In this document: positions 14,267 through 21,152 of the stretch, one piece after another
How the letters are laid out: every line of letters begins with the position of its first letter
How positions within the stretch are numbered: the first letter of the stretch is position 1
DNA from: Dehalococcoidia bacterium
Lineage (GTDB): Bacteria; Chloroflexota; Dehalococcoidia; Lucifugimonadales; JAGWBF01
Length of the DNA stretch: 31,842 nucleotides
Direction of reading: 5' to 3'
Assembly: GCA_021296025.1 (NCBI GenBank)
Contig: JAGWBF010000018.1
Coordinates: 1-31,842, forward strand
Position numbers and translations under genes: made by a program
The notes under the pieces: generated by a model
Seen by the model: only the letters and a program-made list of their open reading frames with translations
Database searches by the model: none
Told to the model about the DNA's origin: nothing

Positions 14267-14827
14267 TCATCTTCCCAGGGCCAACACGGCGCCCGTAGTC
14301 ACCCCCCAGAGCAGCAAGTCCACCACTAATGGCGGGTCTTTGATTATCACCATTTCGGGGCTTTCCGCCTCGGTGGTCTGGTTTATCAGGTACAGGTACC
14401 TGAACAAGCCGAAGACCACGAAGGGGATGGTGAGCATCATGCTGTGATTGGCCGGAACGTTGGCGGCCGAGAAGGTGTACAGGGAGTAGGCCACCAAGGT
14501 TGCTGTGCTGGTCACGGTAATCATCTGGGAGAGAAGGGGTTCGCTGTATTTTCGCAGCACCAGGCGCTGGTTGCCGGGTGTCCCTTCCTCGGCCTTGAAT
14601 TCGCTGTAGCGTTTCCCCAGGGCAATGAACAGCGCCCCCAAGCCGATGGTGGTGTACAGCCAGGGGGACATTTCCACGTCGATAACCAGCGCCCCAGCCA
14701 GCACCCTCAGCAGGTAGCCCGATCCCACCACCATCACGTCCAGCAAGACCACGTTCTTGATGTAGGACGAGTAAGCCAGGTTCAGCACTACGATCTCCGA
14801 TGCGACAATTCGAAATCCCGTATCCAC
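14267..14827 (-). CDS. UbiA-family prenyl-phosphate transferase, C-terminal part after in-frame TAG
   Basis: This holds the remaining about 186 residues of a decaprenyl-phosphate phosphoribosyltransferase-like UbiA protein, in the same reading frame as the N-terminal part and separated from it only by TAG at 14831-14833. LAYSSYIKNVVLLDVMVVGSGYLLRVLAGALVIDVEMSPW (given here only to name the region, residues about 18-57) corresponds to the central helices, and ALGKRYSEF replaces the second Asp-rich motif, as in DPPR synthases. Several hydrophobic segments follow. The first possible re-initiation codon is GTG at 14825-14827, directly after the stop, with GGAAG upstream. It can be read as a nonsense-interrupted gene, an assembly error, or two coupled half-proteins. 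It ends tail to tail with yvcK. Confidence 0.75.
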   Translation of the reverse strand: MDTGFRIVASEIVVLNLAYSSYIKNVVLLDVMVVGSGYLLRVLAGALVIDVEMSPWLYTTIGLGALFIALGKRYSEFKAEEGTPGNQRLVLRKYSEPLLSQMITVTSTATLVAYSLYTFSAANVPANHSMMLTIPFVVFGLFRYLYLINQTTEAESPEMVIIKDPPLVVDLLLWGVTTGAVLALGR

Positions 14828-14830
14828 CAG

Positions 14831-15211
14831 CTAACTTCCAGCCAGGGAGCCCACAAGAAGCACTGATGCCAGCCCGATGGCGGCGCCCAGGGGCAGGGCG
14901 CCGGATGCTATGGGACGCCGTCTCTTGCTGGGGTGGAGCTGGTCCCGCTTACGGTCGAAGATGTCGTTGATTACGTACACAGCCCCCGACAGAGCAATGA
15001 ATACCACCGCTCCAAGAACCGTCGACGCTAGGAGCTCCCAGAAACGGCCCAGGTCCGCCGTGGACCACTCTTCATTGAATGAGAAGGCGAGGGGCAGGAA
15101 GACCATCCCACTCTTGGTCCACTGCACCGGGCGGGCGGATAGGGCAGCATTAAACGCCAAGTTCATCAGCCGAGACATTGCGCCGCCAGGGCCGTTACGC
15201 AACCTGTTCAA
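14831..15211 (-). CDS. UbiA-family prenyl-phosphate transferase (DPPR synthase-like), N-terminal part
   Basis: This is the N-terminal 126 residues of a UbiA-family membrane transferase. DPPR synthase moves 5-phosphoribose from PRPP to a polyprenyl phosphate, the first step to decaprenylphosphoryl-arabinose. Seen here are ARPVQWTKSGMVFLPLAF, a hydrophobic helix LGAVVFIALSGAVYVI, the first metal-binding Asp-rich motif NDIFDRKRD at about residues 82-90, and HPSKRRRPIASGAL. The frame ends at TAG (14831-14833) after LAGS, in the middle of a membrane helix. The same frame continues as family-like sequence on the other side. The start could be TTG at 15209-15211 (GGAGAAAGG upstream) or ATG at 15176-15178. 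It lies 35 bases after the flippase-like gene, at the end of the long minus-strand unit. Confidence 0.78.
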   Translation of the reverse strand: MNRLRNGPGGAMSRLMNLAFNAALSARPVQWTKSGMVFLPLAFSFNEEWSTADLGRFWELLASTVLGAVVFIALSGAVYVINDIFDRKRDQLHPSKRRRPIASGALPLGAAIGLASVLLVGSLAGS

Positions 15212-15246
15212 GTGCCTTTCTCCAAGTCGTTAAGGGCGTGGGACTG

Positions 15247-16218
15247 TCAGTCGCCATCAGCAAAGGGCTCCTTTGCCTCGTCTCCCACCGTAGGGGGCGC
15301 GTTCCTCCTGGACATCAACACATACAGGTACATCGTCGCCGCCACTCCGATGGCCACAGCAAACCACAGGGTGCTCAACCTGATTATCAAGGTGGCGGCG
15401 CTGGCGTCAGCGCCGGAGATCTTTAGCTGCTGTAACAATGCTATCATGCTTCCCTCCGTACCTATAAGTCCCCCAGGAAGCAGGGTCACAGCACCCAGCA
15501 AGGTTGCTGTGGCATAAATGGATACAGCTGAGCCAAAGGACGCCGATATCCCCAATCCCTGCAAAACAAACCACAGGGCCGCCCCCTCAGCCAGCCAAGC
15601 GACGGTGCTTAGGGCAACCGCCAACACCAGGGGCCTTGGCGACAGCACCTGCCGAAAGGCCTCCCGGGAGGTACCAAGGAAGGATTTGGCCCTGTGAGGC
15701 AGGGGGAGGATATCTACCCTCCTGGCCCCCCAATCAGAAACCAGGAAGAAAACAACGGCAAATGCACCCGTTATAACCACGGGGAAGGCGGTCCAACCAT
15801 AGGGGACAAGAAAAAGACCCCATGTGCTCAGAAGCAGTACGGCTATCACGTCGGTAAAGCGTTCCGTAATGACTGCCGCCGACGAGCGAGCTACGGGTAC
15901 GTTTGCCTGTTCCTTGAGGAAGTAGGACTTGCTCAGCTCCCCCAACCGGCCCGGGCTTATGGCCATGGCAAGCCCCGAAGCGAATATCGTTGCGCTGGTG
16001 CCGATGCCAACGTTTATGCCCAGCAAGTGAAGATAGTACGCCCACCTCAGCCACCTGATGAGGTAGTTGGCAAGAGCCAGGCCCAGGGCCAGCAGCCAGT
16101 AACGTATAGGGAAACCGTAAATCTGGTGGAGGGTCTCATTAAGGTCGCCATAGAAGGCCACTCCGGCAAACACCAGGACCGCAAGTATGGCGAAGGTTAT
16201 GAAGCGACGATGCTTCAT
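15247..16218 (-). CDS. Lysylphosphatidylglycerol synthase TM-region family protein (UPF0104, flippase-like)
   Basis: This 323-residue polytopic membrane protein of the LPG_synthase_TM family has about eight hydrophobic segments. Members include the flippase half of MprF and many stand-alone lipid or glycolipid transporters of unproven substrate. Family signatures are RWLRWAYYLHLLG, SPGRLGELSKSYFLKE near residue 90, ERFTDVIAVLLL, and LLPGGLIGTEGSMIALL towards the C-terminus. No soluble aminoacyl-transferase domain follows, so it is not a complete MprF. It begins 15 bases after speE with no visible ribosome site (a C-rich stretch), suggesting coupling, and precedes the UbiA gene. The neighbourhood makes a role with a polyprenyl-phosphate-linked sugar or lipid plausible. 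Confidence 0.85.
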   Translation of the reverse strand: MKHRRFITFAILAVLVFAGVAFYGDLNETLHQIYGFPIRYWLLALGLALANYLIRWLRWAYYLHLLGINVGIGTSATIFASGLAMAISPGRLGELSKSYFLKEQANVPVARSSAAVITERFTDVIAVLLLSTWGLFLVPYGWTAFPVVITGAFAVVFFLVSDWGARRVDILPLPHRAKSFLGTSREAFRQVLSPRPLVLAVALSTVAWLAEGAALWFVLQGLGISASFGSAVSIYATATLLGAVTLLPGGLIGTEGSMIALLQQLKISGADASAATLIIRLSTLWFAVAIGVAATMYLYVLMSRRNAPPTVGDEAKEPFADGD

Positions 16219-16233
16219 CAGGGAGGGGGAAGA

Positions 16234-17169
16234 CTAGACCATGTACACAGGGGAGCTGTCGGTCACGATACGTTCTTCGGCCAGGATTCCTTGTCGCAGG
16301 TATTTGGGCAGCGAGAACATTCGCCGATGAGCAAGTCCATCGTAGTAGGAGAGTTCCTGTGGTAGGCGTTGCCGGACCAGCTCGTCTATGTAACTGGGTT
16401 CTTGTTCCGGTAGGGGGCCCGATAGGGCGCTGTCCGTGCCATCGGCCAACGCGAGCACAAATCCCCAGAGGGTGGTAAACGCAGGGATGAATACACAGTA
16501 GGGATGGGCTTCAGGAAACACTCCGGAGAGAGTGCGTGCAATGACGGTGAAGCATTCGGTGTAGTTCAGGTACCCGGCAGGGCCGGCCTGGGTGACCAGT
16601 ACACCCCCAGGATTCAGCTTTGCCTTCGCCTGGACGTAGAACTCCTCGGTGTAGAGCAGGTAGGCTGGCCCCCCCTCGGTTGGGTCCACCAGGTCGAGGA
16701 TGATCACATCAAAGCGTTCGTCGCAGTCGGCAAGGAACTTGCGGGCATCCTCGTGCCGGAGCTCCAGCTTGGGGCTGGTGAATGCGCCGGCGTTGTGGTT
16801 GGGGAGGTGGACGCCACACATTTGCACCACCTCCGGGTCCAGGTCCAGCATGGTCACCTTTTCCACTTCAGGGTGCCTGAGGACTTCCCTGAGCGTGGCT
16901 CCCTCGCCTCCTCCCCCGATGAAAACCGAGCGAGGAGCTGGATGGAAGAGCATAGCCGGATGTACGAGGCAATCGTGGTAGATGTGTTCGTCCGCCTCGG
17001 TGGACTGGGTCTTGCCATCGAGCACAAGACACCGACCAAAAGTCTCGGTGTCCATGATGTCAACGGATTGGTATCCGGTGCGTCCCGTATGAAGGATGTC
17101 CTTGATACGGTAAACGATCATCATGTCGGGGGTGATTAGCTCAAAGTGCCATTTGCCCGGGATATCCAT
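16234..17169 (-). CDS. speE: Spermidine synthase-like aminopropyltransferase
   Basis: This 311-residue enzyme would transfer an aminopropyl group from decarboxylated S-adenosylmethionine to a polyamine. The N-terminal beta domain contains GYQSVDIMDTETFGRCLVLDG, and ADEHIYHDCLVHPAM is the substrate-side signature. The Rossmann nucleotide loop reads GGGEGATLREVLRH rather than GGGDGG, and ILDLVDPTEGGPAYLLYTEEFY carries the catalytic Asp area. The GGGEGA form together with EHIYHDCLVHPA is closer to thermospermine synthase/ACL5-type and agmatine-using aminopropyltransferases than to E. coli SpeE, so the acceptor may not be putrescine. The C-terminal extension after residue 250 ends in DSSPVYMV. 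speH lies 20 bases upstream, so the decarboxylated donor and the transferase are co-expressed. The ribosome site is weak. Confidence 0.9.
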   Translation of the reverse strand: MDIPGKWHFELITPDMMIVYRIKDILHTGRTGYQSVDIMDTETFGRCLVLDGKTQSTEADEHIYHDCLVHPAMLFHPAPRSVFIGGGGEGATLREVLRHPEVEKVTMLDLDPEVVQMCGVHLPNHNAGAFTSPKLELRHEDARKFLADCDERFDVIILDLVDPTEGGPAYLLYTEEFYVQAKAKLNPGGVLVTQAGPAGYLNYTECFTVIARTLSGVFPEAHPYCVFIPAFTTLWGFVLALADGTDSALSGPLPEQEPSYIDELVRQRLPQELSYYDGLAHRRMFSLPKYLRQGILAEERIVTDSSPVYMV

Positions 17170-17189
17170 GTTGGGGTTAACCGCCAGCC

Positions 17190-17558
17190 TTAGGCGGTAG
17201 CTGCAAGCTCGGTGAGGATTCCCCGGCGATACTCGGTCAACAACGGGGCTCTGGACTCCAGCTTATCGATGAGTATCTGAGCCGCCTTGGAGGGGTCGAA
17301 GTTCTCCCCGCACGTGAAAATATCGGCGGCCGCATAGCCATATTCGGGCCATGTGTGTATGCAGAGGTGAGATTCGGAGATGGCCAGGATACCTGTAACA
17401 CCTTGGGGGTTGAACTGGTGGAAGGACTCGCCGATTATAGTGGCCCCTGCAGCATCGGCTGCCTGGGTCATGGCCTCCCGGATATAGGCAAGGTCATCCA
17501 GAAGGCCGGGATTGCATTCCTTGAGTTCAACCATCACGTGAATTCCGAGTACATTCAA
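17190..17558 (-). CDS. speH: S-adenosylmethionine decarboxylase proenzyme (SpeH)
   Basis: This 122-residue class 1B AdoMet decarboxylase supplies decarboxylated AdoMet for aminopropyl transfer. It should cleave itself between Glu62 and Ser63 (AISES-HLCIHTWPEYG), leaving a pyruvoyl group on Ser63. His68 and Cys83 (DIFTCGE) fall at exactly the positions known for the Thermotoga maritima enzyme, so the active site is complete. The start is TTG at 17556-17558, giving MNVLGIHVMVEL, the usual N-terminus for the family; an AGGTGA precedes it closely. It has a likely promoter of its own (17598-17626) overlapping the end of the upstream DRTGG gene, so polyamine synthesis may be uncoupled from the genes before it. 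Confidence 0.93.
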   Translation of the reverse strand: MNVLGIHVMVELKECNPGLLDDLAYIREAMTQAADAAGATIIGESFHQFNPQGVTGILAISESHLCIHTWPEYGYAAADIFTCGENFDPSKAAQILIDKLESRAPLLTEYRRGILTELAATA

Positions 17559-17597
17559 TCACCTGCCCCCCTGTATGATTTTGGCGTCCAAAGGGAG

Positions 17598-17626
17598 ATT
17601 CTACCCGTGTTTACCCTTCTACGCAA
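17598..17626 (-). promoter_or_regulatory. Possible promoter of speH-speE
   Basis: On the minus strand a weak TTGCGT (17621-17626) is followed after 17 bases by TAGAAT (17598-17603). The -35 lies inside the last codons of the DRTGG-domain gene. The transcription start would be about 30 bases before the speH start codon. Confidence 0.4.
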
Positions 17627-18620
17627 TACCTTCCAACAACTCGGACAGGAATCCCAGATCGACGTGCGACCTGAGCAGCTCCCTGAAGCGATGGGTCTTG
17701 TCCGGATGGTGGACCGGGGGGACCAGCAACAGTTCGTCCAGCAGCTCGGCACACGCAATGGTATCCTTCTCCATTACCAGGAGGGGTACATCCTGCTGTT
17801 CGGCCTCGTGATGCACATACTGGTTAGGGGTAAAGCCTCCAGTAAGCAGCAGGCAAGCCGTCTCAGTGTTCAGGCACGCCAAGTGAATATCCGGGCGGTC
17901 TCCCCTGACCAACACGCCCTTATTCTCGTGTCGTCCGAAGTAGGTTTCCCCACCGTCCATGATGTTGCCGCCGATCAGGAAGTTCTCTATCAGGGCGCTC
18001 GCCTTCTCTTCTCCCACCACCCAGGTCCCATTCAATCCCTGGGCCACCTCTCCTACCGTTACCGATGCCATGGTCCGGTCCGAGGGTATGGCACCCAGTA
18101 GTCCCTCCGTACCTATGTCACCTGAAAGCTGGCTAAGCCTATACGGAGGCACCATATTCAGGATAACGCCTGCCAGGTGTTTTCCGAAGGCCACCCCGCC
18201 AGGTTGACCCGAACGACTTGGCTCAGCGTTGGAGTACCCTTTGACATACAACACCCTGCAGTCCAGCTTGCGCACGATTTCTTCAACCCGGGCGGCAGGG
18301 TTCCCTTCATCGGGGATGAGGGCCGGACCCTCCAGAACAACAACATGCCCTCCGGCGGATAGTTGCTGGGCCAGAACTAGGGTGTCCTCTAGGCCCATAT
18401 CTCCGGAGGAGCTACTACCGGGCGACTGGGCCGGGGCCGAAGCTTCTTCGCCGCCGAGGACGTGCTCATGCAAGTAGGAAACATCGGGATCGGCCCGGGT
18501 CGGAAAGAGCTTGAGGTAAGCAGCCTTTCCACCGCCATCCAGCACCTCCGACACAATTGCCGCCGCCGTTGCCGTCTTTCCCACACCGGGTCTATCAGAG
18601 GTTATCAGCAGGGTCGTCAA
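17619..18620 (-). CDS. BioD-like P-loop / DRTGG-domain protein
   Basis: This 333-residue protein resembles the non-catalytic N-terminal region of long phosphotransacetylases, but it is stand-alone. The first about 190 residues are a BioD-like P-loop domain with the Walker A-like SDRPGVGKTATAAAI (residues 8-22) and VVLEGP in the middle. The DRTGG domain follows (about residues 205-310), seen as LIGGNIMDGGETYFGR, LVRGDRPDIHLACLNTETACLLLTGG. No phosphotransacetylase catalytic domain is attached. The DRTGG domain is thought to sense ligands, so the protein may be a regulator, but its function is unknown. The start is TTG at 18618-18620 after GAGGTG. It sits between the aldehyde dehydrogenase and speH on the same strand. 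Confidence 0.8.
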   Translation of the reverse strand: MTTLLITSDRPGVGKTATAAAIVSEVLDGGGKAAYLKLFPTRADPDVSYLHEHVLGGEEASAPAQSPGSSSSGDMGLEDTLVLAQQLSAGGHVVVLEGPALIPDEGNPAARVEEIVRKLDCRVLYVKGYSNAEPSRSGQPGGVAFGKHLAGVILNMVPPYRLSQLSGDIGTEGLLGAIPSDRTMASVTVGEVAQGLNGTWVVGEEKASALIENFLIGGNIMDGGETYFGRHENKGVLVRGDRPDIHLACLNTETACLLLTGGFTPNQYVHHEAEQQDVPLLVMEKDTIACAELLDELLLVPPVHHPDKTHRFRELLRSHVDLGFLSELLEGIA

Positions 18621-18667
18621 CTAGGACACCTCGTTGGCGCCGAAACTCTGCGATGGAGGAGCGCCCA

Positions 18668-19530
18668 TTAGATGAACTTGGCTTGGGCCCGGGCCCCGGC
18701 ATAGTCTATGTACACGGAAATCACTTCGCTGAAGAAGTTCACGGCTTCAGTGCCCTGTTCCCGGGTCCCGGCGCCGGAAGCCTTTAGCCCTCCAAAGGGC
18801 AGATGGACCTCTCCACCCAGCGTCGGCGCATTTACGTGGACGATTCCGGCCTCCACCTGCTCCACGTAATGTAGGGCCTGGGTTATGTCCTTCGTGTAAA
18901 TCGAGGATGACAGCCCGAACTGCACACTGTTGGCGATGTCGATAGCCTCGTCCAGATCCTTGGCTTCGAACACGGTCAGTACGGGACCAAAGATCTCCTC
19001 CTGGGCGATGCGCATGGAGGGATTGACGTCGGTAAATATGGTCGGTTCCACGTAGTACCCTTCATCGAAACTACCTCCCCTGACGGCATGGCCCCCGTAG
19101 ACAAGATTGGCTCCCTCCTCGGTCCCGACGCCTATATACTCCAAAACCTTGTCGAACTGGTACTGGCTGGACAGCGGGCTGACATCCACCGCCCGGTCCA
19201 TACCATCCCCGATCTTTAGGGCGCTGGTACGGCTGATCAGCTGCTCCATGAAAGGCTCGAAGACCGAACTTTCCACTATCACCCGGCTAGTCGCCGTGCA
19301 TCTCTGCCCCGTGGAGCCAAAGGCCCCCTGCACCACCCCGCCCAGGGTCTTGTCCATGTCCGCATCGGCCAGGACTATGACCGCATTCTTGCCCCCCATC
19401 TCGCACTGGACCTTCTTCAGGCTCTTGGCGCCCTCGGTATATATGTTGGAGCCGATGTCCGTGGAGCCGGTGAAGGAGATGCCGTTGACGAGAGGATGGG
19501 ACACGAGGGTGTTGCCCGCCGAGGCGCGAC
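18668..19530 (-). CDS. Aldehyde dehydrogenase, C-terminal part (frame-shifted from N-terminal part)
   Basis: This is the C-terminal two-thirds of an NAD(P)-dependent aldehyde dehydrogenase of about 490 residues. From SAGNTLVSHPLVNGISFTGST onward the protein is normal. EMGGKN carries the general-base glutamate, GQRCTATSRVIV carries the catalytic cysteine, and EEIFGPVLTVFEA and PFGGLKASGAG follow. It ends in YAGARAQAKFI. The frame stays open up to 19627 in an unrelated way, but coding similarity begins near 19524. The preceding part lies in another frame (19528-20142). The expected loop after LPPGV (LNLVTG-G in homologues) is missing, so a loss of roughly 22 bases is likely. Without a read-through the catalytic half would not be made. 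Confidence 0.8.
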
Positions 19531-20142
19531 GCCGGGGGGCAGCCCAGCATCTTCGAACACCTTGACCAGCATGGAAGCAGACATCGGTGTAGAAGAAGCC
19601 GGCTTGAACACCAGGGTGTTGCCGCATATGAGGGCAGGAGCCATCTTCCAGGCGGGAATGGCTATGGGAAAGTTCCAGGGAGTGATTATACCTACCACTC
19701 CCAGGGGCCTGCGAGTGGTATAGGCCACCGTGTCTGGTATCTCCGACGGGGTTGTGTACCCAAAAAGACGGCGACCCTCACCAGCCGAATACTCGGTGAT
19801 GTTCATCGCCCGGCGCACCTCACCCTGGGCATCACCTATGGGTTTCCCTTCTTCCAGGGTAATCGCCCTAGCGATGTCGTCGCCTCTCTCGCGCATGATC
19901 TCCAGGGCCTTATACAGTATGCTCGCTCTTTGGGGGGCTGGCATACCTGCCCATGCGGGAAGGGCGCGATGGGCGGCTTCTACAGCTCTCTCGGCATCTT
20001 CGGGGATAGAAGCCTGGAAGGAAGCCAGCACCATGTCCTTGTGAGCCGGATTCGCAATGGTATAGGTCCCCCCCGAAGCCGAATCCACCCAGCTACCGTC
20101 GATGTAGTTCTGGTAGGCGGGAACTTCAGCAGATGTTGTCAT
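19417..20142 (-). CDS. Aldehyde dehydrogenase, N-terminal part (truncated by frameshift)
   Basis: This is the N-terminal NAD-binding part of a succinate-semialdehyde/betaine-aldehyde-type dehydrogenase. The true reading runs from ATG 20140-20142 (AGGAAG upstream) to about 19528 with QNYIDGSWVDSASGGTYTI, LEEGKPIGDAQGEV, GVVGIITPWNFPIAIPAWKMAPAL, NTLVFKPASSTPMSA and EDAGLPPGV. After this, translation passes into a Ser/Pro/Thr/Arg-rich out-of-frame tail and stops at 19417. Both halves have kept clean coding sequence, so the lesion is recent or artefactual. The gene heads the minus-strand unit that continues with the DRTGG protein and speH-speE; if functional, an aminoaldehyde from polyamine breakdown is a possible substrate. 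Confidence 0.8.
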   Translation of the reverse strand: MTTSAEVPAYQNYIDGSWVDSASGGTYTIANPAHKDMVLASFQASIPEDAERAVEAAHRALPAWAGMPAPQRASILYKALEIMRERGDDIARAITLEEGKPIGDAQGEVRRAMNITEYSAGEGRRLFGYTTPSEIPDTVAYTTRRPLGVVGIITPWNFPIAIPAWKMAPALICGNTLVFKPASSTPMSASMLVKVFEDAGLPPGVAPRRATPSCPILSSTASPSPAPRTSAPTYIPRAPRA

Positions 20143-20257
20143 GGCTTCGCTTCCTGCTTCTATTTGGTCACAACGTGGACCCTAGGCGAGAGGCGCCCGT
20201 AGCCGGACACCACCGTTTCAGTCCTTGACGTGGGTGATCTGCCCAGCATCAGGCCCT

Positions 20258-21037
20258 CTATGCAGCCGCTGCCACCCGGGACATGTGCTTCTGGAACCAG
20301 TCCAGAGTGCGGGCGAAGGCGTCCTCAGCAGCATCCTTGAGGTAGCTGGCCCTTTCATCGCAGTAAAACCCATGACCGGCCCCGGGGTAAGTCTTGAAGT
20401 CGTACACTTTGCCGTGTTTCTGAAGCTCAGCTTCAATCTTGCTTACATCTTCGGGGCTGGGATTCTGGTCTTCCTCACCGAAGTTGCCCATCACCGGGCA
20501 GCTAATGTTGGCTGTCCTCTCGAAGGCCGATGGACCATCTCCTGAGGCCCGCATGATATTCCCCCCATAGAACATGGACCCGGCCTTGATGCCTGGGCAC
20601 GACGAGGAGGCCAGATACACCACGCGGCCTCCAAAGCAGAAGCCCACGATGCCTATGTTTTCACCATCCACCCGCGGATGCCTCTTGAGCCAGTCGATGG
20701 TGGTGTCGATATCCTGCACGATACTATCGTTGGTCACCTGGTCCCTGGCCTTGTTCCGTTCGGGGACATCCTCTTCGCCGTATCCAAAGATGGGGTTGGT
20801 TCCCCGTACACTTTCGCTGTTGTTATAGCGATGGAACATCGCCGGAGCCACTGCAAAGTAGCCTTCGGATGCGAACCTGTCAGCTATAGCCTGGATATGA
20901 GGGCTGACACCAAATATTTCCTGCACCACTATCACTGCTGGACGCACGCCCGGAGCATCGGGCTGGCTGACATAGGTGTGCATATCATCCAGCTGCTCCC
21001 CCGATTCCATCCTTAGAATTTCCCAGAAGGATGCCAT
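20258..21037 (-). CDS. Dienelactone hydrolase family protein
   Basis: This 259-residue alpha/beta hydrolase belongs to the dienelactone hydrolase family. Classical members open dienelactone in chlorocatechol breakdown, but many act on unknown esters or lactones. The triad can be read as Cys in GIVGFCFGGRVV (about residue 140), Asp in NFGEEDQNPSPED and His in YPGAGHGFYCDER. VIVVQEIFGVSPHIQAIADRFASEGY (in two blocks near residues 35-60) is the family N-terminal signature. The start is ATG at 21035-21037 after GGGAGGAG; a longer in-frame start at 21142 lies inside the promoter. It is transcribed alone from 21118-21146. No ring-cleavage enzymes are close. Confidence 0.9.
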   Translation of the reverse strand: MASFWEILRMESGEQLDDMHTYVSQPDAPGVRPAVIVVQEIFGVSPHIQAIADRFASEGYFAVAPAMFHRYNNSESVRGTNPIFGYGEEDVPERNKARDQVTNDSIVQDIDTTIDWLKRHPRVDGENIGIVGFCFGGRVVYLASSSCPGIKAGSMFYGGNIMRASGDGPSAFERTANISCPVMGNFGEEDQNPSPEDVSKIEAELQKHGKVYDFKTYPGAGHGFYCDERASYLKDAAEDAFARTLDWFQKHMSRVAAAA

Positions 21038-21117
21038 AGCTACTCCTCCCATTGCGTTATGTCGCGGAATCAGCAGGCCGTCGTGGGTCGAGACGTTCCC
21101 TGCCTGGTATGGGCACG

Positions 21118-21146
21118 ATTGTAGCAGAGGGGATGAGGGCAAACAA
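21118..21146 (-). promoter_or_regulatory. Promoter of the dienelactone hydrolase gene
   Basis: On the minus strand TTGTTT (21141-21146) and TACAAT (21118-21123) are 17 bases apart, immediately after the lepA stop codon. The leader to the start codon at 21037 is about 75 bases. Confidence 0.55.
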
Positions 21147-21152
21147 CCTGAG

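Noticed and set aside
14831..14833. TAG in the UbiA gene as recoding to pyrrolysine or another residue
   Set aside because: TAG ends several intact genes in the window (for example the PhzF-like, MetE-like and tsaE genes), so reassignment is not supported.
16535..16555. GCAATGACGG inside speE as another copy of the palindromic repeat
   Set aside because: Only ten bases match, there is no hairpin, and the site is coding sequence conserved for protein reasons.
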